The notes: generated by a model not told the origin, from the letters alone. A stretch of 64,000 nucleotides of DNA from Bacillota bacterium (GCA_023436585.1 JAEZIN010000011.1:90080-154079); one strand, 5' to 3'; counted from the first letter of the stretch, positions 1 through 7,635 are shown. Numbers and translations: made by a program.

Positions 1-1
1 C

Positions 2-277
2 TATGCCCATGTGGTGATTCCCGTCTGCCGGCCTATTCTAGGCGCGGCCGCGGCGCTTTCCTTTGCGGATTGCTGGAACATGGTGGAGCAGCCTCTGGTG
101 TATCTTTCCAACAGGACGGCCGACCAGCCCCTGTCGGTGATGTTCAACCAGCTGAGCATCGAGGGGGCGGATGTGGCCTTCGCCGGCGCGGCACTGTATA
201 TCCTCCCGGCACTGTTCATTTATTTCTTTTTCCAGGAAGACATACTGTTGGGCGTCGCGCTCAGCGAACTGAAATAG
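2..277 (+). CDS. Sugar ABC transporter permease, C-terminal part
   Basis: The gene enters from the left edge of the window, and only the last 91 codons are visible, ending in TAG. The protein resembles the C-terminus of MalG-type carbohydrate permeases: a region reading IPVCRPILGAA after the EAA loop, then SFADCWNMVEQPL, a membrane helix around ALYILPALFIYFFF, and the usual short tail ending in LK. Such permeases form one half of the membrane channel of a binding-protein-dependent importer. The next gene starts 24 bases later, so the three genes at the left edge may be one operon. The use of TAG as a genuine stop here is informative when set against the prophage. Confidence 0.7.
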   Translation, partial: YAHVVIPVCRPILGAAAALSFADCWNMVEQPLVYLSNRTADQPLSVMFNQLSIEGADVAFAGAALYILPALFIYFFFQEDILLGVALSELK

Positions 278-301
278 CGGGAGAGAGGAGCTACTTGGGT
301 T

Positions 302-1657
302 ATGAAGCTGAAAAGGATCGCTTTAAAAGGCCTTATCATTCTTGCGGTGACGGTGGCGCTGTGCATGTTCTTCGCCAATACGGTATTGACGATTACCACC
401 CCCAAGATAAAAATCGTAATGGCCAACCGCGGCAGGCTGGAGCAAAAGATCAGGCTGAACGCGGAGGTGTACTTTCCCGAGACTACCGATCACATTTTAA
501 CCGACGCCGCCAAGAGCAACATTGTGGTGGATAAGGTGTATGTCCGCCCCGGCCACCATGTCAAGGCGGGGGAGACGCTGTTTACCGCCATCCTGCCGGA
601 CTTTGACAAGGATTGGAAGGAACTGCAGGACAAGTACGACGAAAAAGCAACGGAGCTCATGGGCAAGGACATCGAAAACCGCAAGGCGGCCAAGGAAAGC
701 GCGCAAAACAACCTGTATGACGATGTGATGGATAGCCAGTCCACCCTTGTCGCCGCGGAGCACGACGTGCGAATTTTGGCCAAGGCCCAGAATATCGTTT
801 TGGACCCGGATATCGCAAAATGGCCGGAGCAGGCGGCTGCCGGCAGCGACCTGCAAAAGGCCGTACAGAAGGTGACAGAGAGCAAGGCCGCTTATGATGC
901 GGCATATCAGGCCTTTTTCAAATCCTTCAACAGCAACAAGCTTAAGGTCAGCAGCACCACCTTCAAATATATCAACGAGCGCAACGCGCTGCTGCGAACG
1001 CTCAATACCATATCCGATGACATGGTGGCACTGTCCAGCCGCAAAAACACATTGAGCACCATTACGGCTCCCCATGACGGATACGTGGTGAAGATGGATG
1101 TGAAGAACGGCGACACGTACGACGGGAAAAAGAGCGCCTTTACCCTGAGCCAGGAAAGCGCGGCGCCCGTTCTTCGGGCGGAGATCACGTCGCTGAACAA
1201 AGCAATTGCCGACGGAACCAGGGTGGACGTGGCCGGCGACTACGGCTCCGAGCGTACGTCTGTGGAAAAGACCGTGCTGGAAGGCGACGGAAAGAAGTAT
1301 ATGTATGTTACCCTGACCGAGAACATCATCTCCATCAAGGGCGGCATTACCCGCATGGTCACCGACGGCGAGACCCAGGTATCGGTCGTCTACAGGGCCA
1401 AGGAATCCTCCACGCTGGTACCCGCCAGCGCTGTCCGCAACGAGGGTGAGGGCCAGGATTATATCTACCTGATCCAGCGCAACTGGGGCGGCTTCCTGGG
1501 CTCCAGCTCCATGCAGGCAGTTAAGACCAGCGTAACCGTGCTGGAGCGGGGCGACCAGGTTGTATCCATTCAGGAAGAGATGGATTATCAGGAAATTGCC
1601 GACGGGGAAGACCGGCCCCTGACAGACGGCTGCACCGTGATGGAATACATAGATTGA
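302..1657 (+). CDS. HlyD/MacA-like membrane fusion (adaptor) protein
   Basis: The 451-residue protein has an N-terminal membrane anchor (about residues 8-30), a biotinyl-lipoyl-like segment (VDKVYVRPGHHVKAGETLF, about 78-96), a long charged helical hairpin (about 100-240), the second half of the lipoyl-like domain (ITAPHDGYVVKMDVKNGD) and a beta-rich C-terminal part. This is the layout of periplasmic adaptor proteins, which in Gram-positives work with ABC exporters of the MacB type. It is followed by a gene with a MacB-like extracytoplasmic domain, which supports an export role. No partner ATPase is in view; it may lie to the left. The gene ends in TGA. The substrate cannot be told. Confidence 0.7.
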   Translation: MKLKRIALKGLIILAVTVALCMFFANTVLTITTPKIKIVMANRGRLEQKIRLNAEVYFPETTDHILTDAAKSNIVVDKVYVRPGHHVKAGETLFTAILPDFDKDWKELQDKYDEKATELMGKDIENRKAAKESAQNNLYDDVMDSQSTLVAAEHDVRILAKAQNIVLDPDIAKWPEQAAAGSDLQKAVQKVTESKAAYDAAYQAFFKSFNSNKLKVSSTTFKYINERNALLRTLNTISDDMVALSSRKNTLSTITAPHDGYVVKMDVKNGDTYDGKKSAFTLSQESAAPVLRAEITSLNKAIADGTRVDVAGDYGSERTSVEKTVLEGDGKKYMYVTLTENIISIKGGITRMVTDGETQVSVVYRAKESSTLVPASAVRNEGEGQDYIYLIQRNWGGFLGSSSMQAVKTSVTVLERGDQVVSIQEEMDYQEIADGEDRPLTDGCTVMEYID

Positions 1658-1676
1658 GTTGCCGGAAGGAGACGCC

Positions 1677-2927
1677 ATGAAGGAAAAGAAGTTAAGGGGC
1701 TTTCTGGCGCTTTTCATCTGTGCCGCCGTACTCGCATTGTCGGCCTTTCAGATAAACGCCATGGGCCGTGACCTGCAGTACCTGATTACCGCTCCGCAGA
1801 TGCAGGCAAACAGCCAGCAGCAGCAAAACCAGCAGGGCGAGGAAGAGGATGACCAGCAGGAAACACCGGCCCCCAAACCCAACCAAGCAGCATTGACGCT
1901 GTGGGAGAGCCTGAAAACCACAGCGGAAGGCTGGAGCGGCACCATGGAAACGTATACCATGAGCGGCATCCTGGAAAAAGCAAGCTTGGTCAGCGACACG
2001 GAAGAAACGAAGCAGGCCAGGCTCACCGCACTGAACGAAAACGCGTTCAGGCTGGAGCCGCAATATCTACACTTTGGGCGCTTGTTTTACCCGGAGGAGC
2101 TGAAAAAAGGCGCGGATGTCATATTGCTGGATGAGCAATTGGCCCTGGCGCTGTTCAAAATCTCCCAGCCCATTGGCCGTACGGTGACTGTCTCCGGCAT
2201 CGACTTTACGGTGATAGGCATTTTAAGGCATTCCAAAACCGTCGGCGAAAGCGAAGATTATGGCGCCTATGTGCCGCTTGCCTACTTATGGGACAAGGAA
2301 ATCCAGCTGCAGGCGCTGCAGGTAACAGCCAGGCCCATCCCCGGCGCCGGTGCCCGGTCCATCTTTGCGGCGGCCATGGAAAACTGGAAGTCCGGCGGTA
2401 CGCTCATTGACCTTGGCAAGGAGGCCATGGGCGCCATGCTGCCCATCCGCGTGCTGCTGTTCTTTTTAGGCGCCGCGGTGTTCTTTCGGATGCTTGGCAT
2501 TTGGAACGGTCAATTCAATCGCTTCTTTGCAGATTACAGGCAGCGTCTGTACAGCCAGTACGCCATCAAGCTGATGCCGCGCCTGACAATCGGAATCCTG
2601 GTCCTGGCCGCGGGATACGGAGCGCTGGCCTTGCTGATCTCCTGGCTGATTTCTTATCTGGTGGCGCCTGTGTACACCTTCACGGAATGGGTGCCGGCCA
2701 TCCTGGTGGAGTGGAAGGATATTCAAAAGGCCTTCTGGCAGGTATGGCAAAGCGCCTCCCGCCTGCAGGAACTTAGAAGCCCGGAGCTCAACCACATCCG
2801 CTTCTACGGTATGCTGACGGCCTGGTTCAGCGCCGCGTCCGCCGTGACGCTGACGGTGGTCTGGGTACGGTGGTGGGTCAAACGCAGGAAAAACGAAGCT
2901 TCTGCGGCAGACACAGCATCAATGTAA
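1677..2927 (+). CDS. MacB-like membrane protein (ABC exporter permease-like)
   Basis: I place the start at the ATG at 1677 because GGAAGGAG lies just upstream. The protein has an N-terminal membrane helix (about 7-27), a Gln/Glu-rich linker, then an extracytoplasmic domain whose segment ISQPIGRTVTVSGIDFTVIG resembles the MacB periplasmic core domain. Three hydrophobic segments follow in the C-terminal third. The layout (helix, core domain, three helices) matches a FtsX/MacB-type permease, although the C-terminal helices do not closely resemble the usual FtsX domain. It follows the adaptor gene by 19 bases, so the two probably form one exporter. Confidence 0.6.
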   Translation: MKEKKLRGFLALFICAAVLALSAFQINAMGRDLQYLITAPQMQANSQQQQNQQGEEEDDQQETPAPKPNQAALTLWESLKTTAEGWSGTMETYTMSGILEKASLVSDTEETKQARLTALNENAFRLEPQYLHFGRLFYPEELKKGADVILLDEQLALALFKISQPIGRTVTVSGIDFTVIGILRHSKTVGESEDYGAYVPLAYLWDKEIQLQALQVTARPIPGAGARSIFAAAMENWKSGGTLIDLGKEAMGAMLPIRVLLFFLGAAVFFRMLGIWNGQFNRFFADYRQRLYSQYAIKLMPRLTIGILVLAAGYGALALLISWLISYLVAPVYTFTEWVPAILVEWKDIQKAFWQVWQSASRLQELRSPELNHIRFYGMLTAWFSAASAVTLTVVWVRWWVKRRKNEASAADTASM

Positions 2928-2939
2928 ACTCCAAAGTAA

Positions 2940-2970
2940 CATGCCCCGTGCCGTTATGGCACGGGGCATG
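2940..2970. terminator. Strong hairpin between convergent genes
   Basis: A 13-bp perfect stem (CATGCCCCGTGCC and its complement) with a 5-base loop lies 12 bases after the MacB-like gene and faces the end of the VanY gene. There is no clear T-run, but the position suits a terminator shared by convergent transcripts. The stretch from 2971 to 3060 holds nothing else I recognise. Confidence 0.6.
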
Positions 2971-3060
2971 TATTATGGAACTAAAAGGCCGTTCAGGTGC
3001 AGATATAAGGCATGGCAAGAATCAGGCCGCAGACCAGTAGCACGAAACAAATTCGCTTAT

Positions 3061-4149
3061 TCACTGGTCCAACTGCTCCAGGTATTCTTCCAACGCCCAG
3101 CCGCGATCCCGCATGATGGTGCTGTGGGGAAGCCCTACATAGCGGATGTGCCACGGCTCCGCGATGAAGCCTGTGATCTTTTGCTTGTCCTCTTCATACC
3201 TGATGATAAAGCCGTACTCCCAGCAATGGGCGCTAAGCCAGGTGGATTGCTGTGTGCCCTTGAAGGTGGTGCCGGGTACGGTGATGTCAAAGGCCAGCCC
3301 TGTATGGTGCTCGCTGGCACCGGGATCGGCCACGGTGAGCCTGGTGGCAGAAATGGCATCAGAACGTTTTTTGCCTTCCGCCATATAGGCGGCTACCTGA
3401 TTGTCGAACAGTTCCTGCTGGTATCCCACTGTGCGGTATCCCGCACTCACCTGCCATACGGTGATGCCGTCGTTATGGGCGGCGCGGAGCATGGTCACCA
3501 GCGCGTCTACGGCCTCTTTTTCGCCCTGTATCTCACTGCCCTTGATGGTGACGATATCGCTGGGGCATTCCTGCCGCATATTCACAAGATTCCGGGTCTC
3601 AAAATCCTCCGGTATCAGGCTTTGCCTGCTTACCAGGATCGGCCGGCCAGCGGCGATAGAGCTGTTGGGGTCGGGCGTGGGCGTTGGCGGCGGGGTGGGC
3701 GTGATGACGACCTTATGGGCCTGATCGGAATACACCAAATCCTTGGTGGCAGGGCCGACGATGCCGTCGGCCTGCAGCCCGTGCTGCTCCTGAAAGAGCG
3801 TGACGGCGGCCTTGGTGCCGTTGCCAAACTGCCCGTCCACCTCGCCATTGTAGAAACCCAACTCCTTCAGCCGCGCCTGCAGCCTTTCCACCTCTTCGCC
3901 CTTGGCGCCGTTGCGCAGCATTGGCTCGGTAGGTGTTGGCGTGGGCTGGCTGGGATCAGGCGTCACCATTTGAATGGGTCCCGCCGAGGGGGCCGGGGTG
4001 GGCGTCAGGCTCATTTCCAGCGCCGTCTTTCCTGACAGCGCCGCCACATTGGCGCCCAGCCAGCCAATGCCCACCAATAACGCACAAAGCAGCACGTAGC
4101 CAATGATTTGAGGTATGTTTCTTCTTTTCTTCCGCCTGTCGCTGCGCAT
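3061..4149 (-). CDS. D-alanyl-D-alanine carboxypeptidase (VanY type) with peptidoglycan-binding domain
   Basis: The start at 4149 is fixed by GGGAGG eight bases upstream; a longer open frame upstream is phage DNA. The protein has a basic N-terminus, a membrane anchor (about 15-35), a Pro/Thr linker, a PG_binding_1 domain (LRNGAKGEEVERLQARLKEL to GPAT), a second Pro/Thr linker and a VanY catalytic domain. The zinc and catalytic motifs are visible: SAGYRT, SEHHTGLAFDI (S-x-H-x-x-G-x-A-x-D) and EPWHIRYVG (E-x-W-H). It would trim the terminal D-Ala of peptidoglycan peptides outside the membrane. The prophage integrated at its promoter and first codons, yet the coding region is intact. Confidence 0.88.
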   Translation of the reverse strand: MRSDRRKKRRNIPQIIGYVLLCALLVGIGWLGANVAALSGKTALEMSLTPTPAPSAGPIQMVTPDPSQPTPTPTEPMLRNGAKGEEVERLQARLKELGFYNGEVDGQFGNGTKAAVTLFQEQHGLQADGIVGPATKDLVYSDQAHKVVITPTPPPTPTPDPNSSIAAGRPILVSRQSLIPEDFETRNLVNMRQECPSDIVTIKGSEIQGEKEAVDALVTMLRAAHNDGITVWQVSAGYRTVGYQQELFDNQVAAYMAEGKKRSDAISATRLTVADPGASEHHTGLAFDITVPGTTFKGTQQSTWLSAHCWEYGFIIRYEEDKQKITGFIAEPWHIRYVGLPHSTIMRDRGWALEEYLEQLDQ

Positions 4150-4191
4150 GCTGCCTCCCAAATTTTTCAATGTAGTCAGTATACCATTATA
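4137..4191. repeat. Left attachment site (attL), 55-bp direct repeat
   Basis: A 55-base stretch starting TGTCGCTGCG and ending ACCATTATA is repeated without a mismatch at 28191-28245. It covers the first four codons, Shine-Dalgarno site and -10 box of the VanY gene. Flanking bases differ on both sides in the two copies, so the limits are sharp. It is the expected product of site-specific recombination by the integrase at 4368. Confidence 0.88.
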
Positions 4192-4206
4192 TCCTGTGGC
4201 GTTCAA
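4178..4206 (-). promoter_or_regulatory. Hybrid promoter of the VanY gene
   Basis: Read on the minus strand, TTGAAC (4201-4206), a 17-base spacer and an extended -10 (TGGTATACT; TATACT at 4178-4183) precede the VanY start. The -10 lies inside the 55-bp attL repeat, whereas the -35 lies just outside it in phage DNA. The copy at attR has its own -35, TTGCCT at 28255-28260, at the same 17-base spacing. Integration therefore swaps the -35 box. Confidence 0.65.
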
Positions 4207-4245
4207 GAAGGGTACTGATGGTAAAAAGGAAGCATGGTAATCCAA

Positions 4246-4283
4246 AAAAGCTAGATGCATCAACACTTTCAAGCCTTTCTGAA
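4246..4283. repeat. Left inverted arm of the phage attachment region
   Basis: AAAAGCTAGAT at 4246-4256 recurs inverted as ATCTAGCTTTT at 28181-28191. Beyond it, TTCAAGCCTTTCTG matches imperfectly the inverted right-hand sequence around 28154-28180. Thus the two phage ends are imperfect inverted repeats that would flank the core in attP, which suits integrase arm binding sites. Confidence 0.45.
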
Positions 4284-4367
4284 AAAATCACAAGACGCTG
4301 TATATTTTGTAAAAGGTGCGCTGTGTGACATCAGAATACTTCGATAAAAAGAAAGGCAGGAAGTCAC

Positions 4368-5327
4368 ATGAGGAAGAAAACAGACAATCAATTACAGGAA
4401 ATCACTATGGGTACACAGGAAATCACTTTGACACAGACAATGGAATTATTTCTGATGGATAGGAGGGCAAGGCAATTAAAAGAAGATACAATTACTAGCT
4501 ACTTCTATGCTATCAGGAAATTTGGTGAGTTTCTAGCAACTGACACCTTGATTGACATCACGTTAGATAAGCTGAAGGAGTATATTGTCCACAAAAGGAA
4601 ACAAGGCATTACTGATAATAGCATAGCAGGGCAATTAGGCTTTCTGCGTGGGTTTTTTAGGTGGTGTTTTGAAGAAGGATATCTGTACGAATTCAAGATA
4701 CCTTTCATTAAGCAGACGCAACACGTAAAGGAAACATATACAGATGATGAACTGCAAAACCTTCTTACTAAACCTGATGTGAAGCATTGCAGGTTTTGGG
4801 AATACCAGACATGGGTACTCATAAATTTTTTTCTTGGAACGGCAGTTAGAATCCATTCAGCCGTAAACATCAAGATAAAAGATATAGACTTCCATTCAAG
4901 CATGATTAAGATAGCTGTAGTGAAGAATAGAAAGCCGTTGACAATACCATTATCACAAACCCTTGCATTGGTATTACGAGAATACCTAAAATACCGTAAG
5001 GGAAACCCTGATGACTATTTGTTTTGCAACAGTTATGGCGAACAGGCATTAACAAGGGTTATGCAACACCAATTAGGCAAGTACAATACAAAGCGTGGTG
5101 TATCAAAGACTTCTGCACATCTATTCAGACATACCTTTGCAAAGAACTGGATACTTAATGGCGGTGATATATTCCGCTTACAGAAGATTTTAGGGCATAG
5201 CAGTATTGATATTGTAAAGATGTATGTGTCCATGTTTGCTAATGATGTAGCAAGGGATTTTGACAAGTTTAATCCCTTGGATACTATCTGTCATAAAATA
5301 GATAGGCAGAAGATAAGGATGAAGTAG
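4368..5327 (+). CDS. int: Tyrosine-type site-specific integrase
   Basis: The 319-residue protein has an N-terminal SAM-like core-binding domain (about 20-115) and a C-terminal catalytic domain. Active-site boxes are visible: Arg in GTAVRIHSAV (about 161), HLFRHTFA (H-x-x-R, about 250), LGHSS (about 273) and the Tyr nucleophile in VKMYVSM. It should integrate and excise the prophage at the 55-bp repeats. The ATG at 4368 follows AAGGCAGGAAG. There is no internal TAG. The gene ends in TAG, but TAA follows in frame three codons later (5334-5336), so suppression would only add four residues. It is therefore functional in either code. A diverged, broken copy lies at 28324-28618. Confidence 0.93.
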   Translation: MRKKTDNQLQEITMGTQEITLTQTMELFLMDRRARQLKEDTITSYFYAIRKFGEFLATDTLIDITLDKLKEYIVHKRKQGITDNSIAGQLGFLRGFFRWCFEEGYLYEFKIPFIKQTQHVKETYTDDELQNLLTKPDVKHCRFWEYQTWVLINFFLGTAVRIHSAVNIKIKDIDFHSSMIKIAVVKNRKPLTIPLSQTLALVLREYLKYRKGNPDDYLFCNSYGEQALTRVMQHQLGKYNTKRGVSKTSAHLFRHTFAKNWILNGGDIFRLQKILGHSSIDIVKMYVSMFANDVARDFDKFNPLDTICHKIDRQKIRMK

Positions 5328-5341
5328 CCGCTATAAACAAG

Positions 5342-5369
5342 AAAACCTGCCTGATATGGGCAGGTTTTT
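5342..5369. terminator. Terminator after the integrase
   Basis: AAAACCTGCC, a short loop, then GGGCAGGTTTTTG forms a GC-rich stem with flanking A and T runs. It can stop transcription from both the integrase and the convergent gene at 5375. Confidence 0.8.
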
Positions 5370-5374
5370 GTTCT

Positions 5375-6091
5375 TTATTCTTTTACTATTAATTTCTTTG
5401 GAATCTTCATTAACTTTTGATTTAAGACGTAATAATATAGTATTACTGAATAAGAACCTAGCATAATACATGCAATATTCAATATTTCCTTATTATTGAA
5501 AAGCAAATAAGTTACAAAGGTATATATTAATTGCAGAAGCGGCATTGTTAAGACAAAAAATTTAAGAACGCTATATGTTCTTACTTTTTTGAAATGAGAT
5601 GACTTTTTTGATAAGTTTCTTATTTTTGTTCCAATTATTGTTCCATTTATTTCTGGAATCTCTTGAGAATCATGTATTACATTAAATGAGAAACCATCTT
5701 TTTTATCAAGAAAATCGAAATTAATGAGTAGAACTTCTCTATTTTCACTTGGAATCAGTTTTATGTTACATGCATCTCTACTATGGTTTTCATTAATTAT
5801 TAGCGCTGTAGAAGCTTTCGAAACGAACTGTAAAGAGTCTTCGTTTGTAATATCATCTCTTTTTATTGTTGTGTTACCACTATTCCATAAATATACAGTT
5901 GATTTTGTAAGACATATAACAGGTTGCGCAAGATAAGAAATAGATAATCCTTCTGGTAATTTATCTTTAGTGAATACTTCCACGTTTTCTATTAGTATAG
6001 TCACCTCTTTTTTCCCTTTGTAGAAATATGTTATTAACCACCCAGCAAGAATACCAATAATTGTTGTTATTATGGCTAACCAGTTATCCAT
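5375..6091 (-). CDS. Membrane-anchored protein of unknown function, paralogue of 28679-29398
   Basis: I take the ATG at 6091 (start MDNWLAIITT) because GGAGAAAGG precedes it. The protein has one N-terminal membrane helix, a beta-rich soluble middle with the sequence VYLWNSGNTTI, and two hydrophobic helices near the C-terminus. A gene of the same layout with IHIWNSGNKEI lies next to the integrase remnant at 28679. Upstream is an extended -10 (TGTGGTATAAT; ATTATA at 6121-6126 on the plus strand), and the same -10 context precedes the paralogue, so both are probably expressed in the lysogen. There is no internal TAG and the gene ends in TAA. I do not recognise a function; superinfection exclusion or defence is a guess from location. 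Confidence 0.7.
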   Translation of the reverse strand: MDNWLAIITTIIGILAGWLITYFYKGKKEVTILIENVEVFTKDKLPEGLSISYLAQPVICLTKSTVYLWNSGNTTIKRDDITNEDSLQFVSKASTALIINENHSRDACNIKLIPSENREVLLINFDFLDKKDGFSFNVIHDSQEIPEINGTIIGTKIRNLSKKSSHFKKVRTYSVLKFFVLTMPLLQLIYTFVTYLLFNNKEILNIACIMLGSYSVILYYYVLNQKLMKIPKKLIVKE

Positions 6092-6538
6092 CAACCTTTC
6101 TCCTTTCAGCATTTTCTTCCATTATACCACATAATACCTGTACAGCATAATAAATCTTGTATTATGCATGTAATAATGCACAAAAAAACGTTGAAAAATA
6201 TTTATTCAAATAGATGCGGAAAAATAGTAAAAATGTAAGCTCTTATATATGTGATTATAAACTACTTACAGTGACAGTAATTTGAGTAATGATATTTAAT
6301 AACCAGTCTATGATGGGCACAAAAAAATACGTAAAACTTTGGTATGGGAAATTTTCAAAAAGATGTAACGTTTTAAGAAAAATGTTAGCTCTTATATATA
6401 GAGAAAGTATTTATTCAAAATAGTGAGACTTTTTGCAAAAATAGTGGACTCTTATTTGTATATATACTTATATAAGGAATGTTTAATCAGGTTGAAGGAA
6501 GTGTCAGCAAATAAGAACATAAAAAAGGGAGTGGTATC
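6092..6538. repeat. AT-rich region with imperfect direct repeats
   Basis: No gene is seen here. Two imperfect copies of about 57 bases, each beginning TATTTATTCAAA and ending near CTCTTAT(A/T)T, start near 6199 and 6408. A partial copy (AATGTTAGCTCTTATATATA) starts near 6381. The A+T richness and spacing suit an operator, early promoter or replication region. Nothing identifies the binding protein. Confidence 0.45.
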
Positions 6539-6880
6539 ATGAATTGGTATCTACTTAATACCCCGCAAAGTAAAAGGTATAAGCTGTACTATCCTAACAA
6601 TGCTACTGTTCAAGACAAAATGCAAAGCCTTACGCCAGTGTAGGGGAAATGGCAGGACTACATTGAATCAGGTTGGTTATCTGAAAACCATGAAGACTAT
6701 GACTGTACAGAGAACAAGATAAAAAGATTGTTATCATCATGTGCTGATATGCTTCTACGTGGTGCTGGTGCAAGGGATGTTATCAGCAGTTACAAGCAGA
6801 AGCAGATATGGGAACATGAAGTAAGTCTTGATGCAATGATAGAAGATGAATACCGCAATGAAGATATGCTTGACATGTAA
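6539..6880 (+). CDS. Small phage protein of unknown function (one in-frame TAG)
   Basis: Reading from ATG at 6539, preceded by AAAAAAGGGAG, gives 113 residues if the TAG at 6641-6643 (codon 35) is decoded; TAA ends it at 6878-6880. The reading on both sides of the TAG is coding-like (upstream ...QSLTPV, downstream GKWQDYIESGWL). The C-terminal half is acidic and Lys/Gln-rich. It is too short and interrupted to appear as an ordinary open frame. I recognise no family. It is the first recoded gene after the left-end repeats. Confidence 0.6.
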
Positions 6881-6946
6881 ATATAAACAATAACACACAT
6901 TAATATATGTGCAATATGGAGAACTTATAAAAATAGGGCAAAATCA

Positions 6947-7131
6947 TTGGACAAAATGAGCTTTTTGGGAGATATAGTATATATAGAGGGATAAATTACT
7001 GCTTCACAACGCATTATACACAATGCATATAATATGCAACACAATATATGCAAATGGGAGAAAATGAAAAACAAGCCTTTTCATATCCTGACAAAATGAG
7101 TAGTTTTTTCTCTATAGTATATAGTGAAGGG
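6947..7131 (+). promoter_or_regulatory. Twin promoter-like repeats ahead of the suppressor tRNA
   Basis: Two related stretches of about 45 bases (6947-6991 and 7087-7131) share GACAAAATGAG, a T-rich spacer and TATAGTATATA. The second ends 26 bases before the tRNA. (T/C)TGACA- or TTGGACA-like -35 elements and TATA-rich -10 elements can be drawn 17-19 bases apart. Between them, TGCATAT-A-ATATGCA (7024-7038) is a perfect inverted repeat that could be an operator. They probably drive the tRNA. Confidence 0.45.
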
Positions 7132-7157
7132 ACTTTTTTATTTAGTAATACATATCC

Positions 7158-7236
7158 GTGGCATTGGCGTAACTAGGCAACCGCAAGGAATTCTAAACTC
7201 CTCAAATTGAGGGTTCAACTCCCTCATGCCACACCA
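7158..7236 (+). tRNA. Amber suppressor tRNA, anticodon CTA, Leu-like body
   Basis: The 76-nt body plus an encoded CCA folds as a full cloverleaf: 7-bp acceptor stem (GTGGCAT with ATGCCAC), T8-G9, 3-bp D-stem (GCG/CGC, 7167-7169 and 7182-7184) with a 12-base loop holding GG, anticodon arm 7186-7202 with loop TTCTAAA and anticodon CTA at 7193-7195, a 6-base variable loop, and a perfect 5-bp T-arm with loop TTCAACT. The discriminator is A73. One anticodon-stem pair is A.C. The 3-bp D-stem, the AACT..GGCA loop and A73 are features of bacterial tRNA-Leu, but the long Leu variable arm is missing. It is predicted to read UAG. Leu charging is inferred, helped by the fact that LeuRS does not read the anticodon. 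Confidence 0.85.
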
Positions 7237-7305
7237 TAACAAAACACAATAACACATCATGCGGCAACATATCCAGCCAGATAATTAGCCGCTTATTCCT
7301 CCTTA

Positions 7306-7345
7306 CCTGGGCAGTACTCCTAATACTGTCTGGGCTGTTTTATTT
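7306..7345 (+). terminator. Terminator downstream of the suppressor tRNA
   Basis: CCTGGGCAGTA (7306-7316) pairs along its length, with G-U pairs, to TACTGTCTGGG (7324-7334), and CTGTTTTATTT follows. It would end a short transcript carrying the tRNA. The remainder of 7237-7419 holds a repeated TTAGCCGCTTAT motif (7284-7295 and about 7354-7365) but no gene. Confidence 0.6.
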
Positions 7346-7419
7346 GCGGCGTTTAGCCGCTTATATAAAAAAATCGTAGCACTTACCCATAGTGCAAAGA
7401 TGAAAGGGATGATTCAAAC

Positions 7420-7611
7420 ATGGACGGAAACACGAAAACTTGGGGCATGTACCTGACTAGCAATCCCTGGCTTCAGGAATATCTTCATTCTTGCGGCTTT
7501 ATGCCGATTGATTCTAGCTAGTCTGAAACTGGTAGGAAGACGAACTCTTACACCTGTTCGGATGAACTAAGACAAGCAGTAAACCAATACAGGTAGACAG
7601 CACAACAGTAA
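7420..7611 (+). CDS. Small phage protein of unknown function (two in-frame TAGs)
   Basis: The ATG at 7420 is preceded by AAAGGGATGATTCAAAC; the same leader precedes the small gene at 8698. Decoding TAG at 7519-7521 (codon 34) and 7594-7596 (codon 59) gives 63 residues before TAA. The N-terminus reads WGMYLTSNPWLQEYLHSCGF. In the standard code only 33 residues would be made. No family is recognised. The call rests on the Shine-Dalgarno site, coding-like sequence and clean TAA end. Confidence 0.5.
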
Positions 7612-7635
7612 TAATACAAAAAGGGAGATGTTCAT

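Noticed and set aside
2941..4035. Long plus-strand open frame over the VanY gene
   Set aside because: It mirrors the minus-strand gene, contains its reverse-complement composition and has no Shine-Dalgarno site or family resemblance. The same applies to the long shadows over gdhA, opp, thrS and the MoxR operon.
4150..4272. Longer N-terminus for the VanY protein
   Set aside because: The upstream extension to 4272 is phage DNA beyond attL and lacks a ribosome site; GGGAGG fits the ATG at 4149.
5375..6091. CI-type repressor for the minus-strand gene left of the lytic region
   Set aside because: The position would suit a repressor, but the protein has membrane helices and no helix-turn-helix.
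6181..6465. CRISPR array
   Set aside because: The repeats are few, imperfect and AT-rich, with irregular spacing and no cas genes in the window.
7158..7236. Pyrrolysine tRNA
   Set aside because: The anticodon is the same, but this tRNA has normal U8-G9 spacing, a full T-arm with TTCAA and a six-base variable loop. tRNA-Pyl is differently built, and no pyl genes are in the window.
7158..7236. tRNA-Gln-derived suppressor as in known TAG-recoded phages
   Set aside because: Not excluded, but the D-arm (3-bp GCG/CGC with a 12-base loop) and A73 do not resemble Firmicute tRNA-Gln, and TAG columns look hydrophobic.
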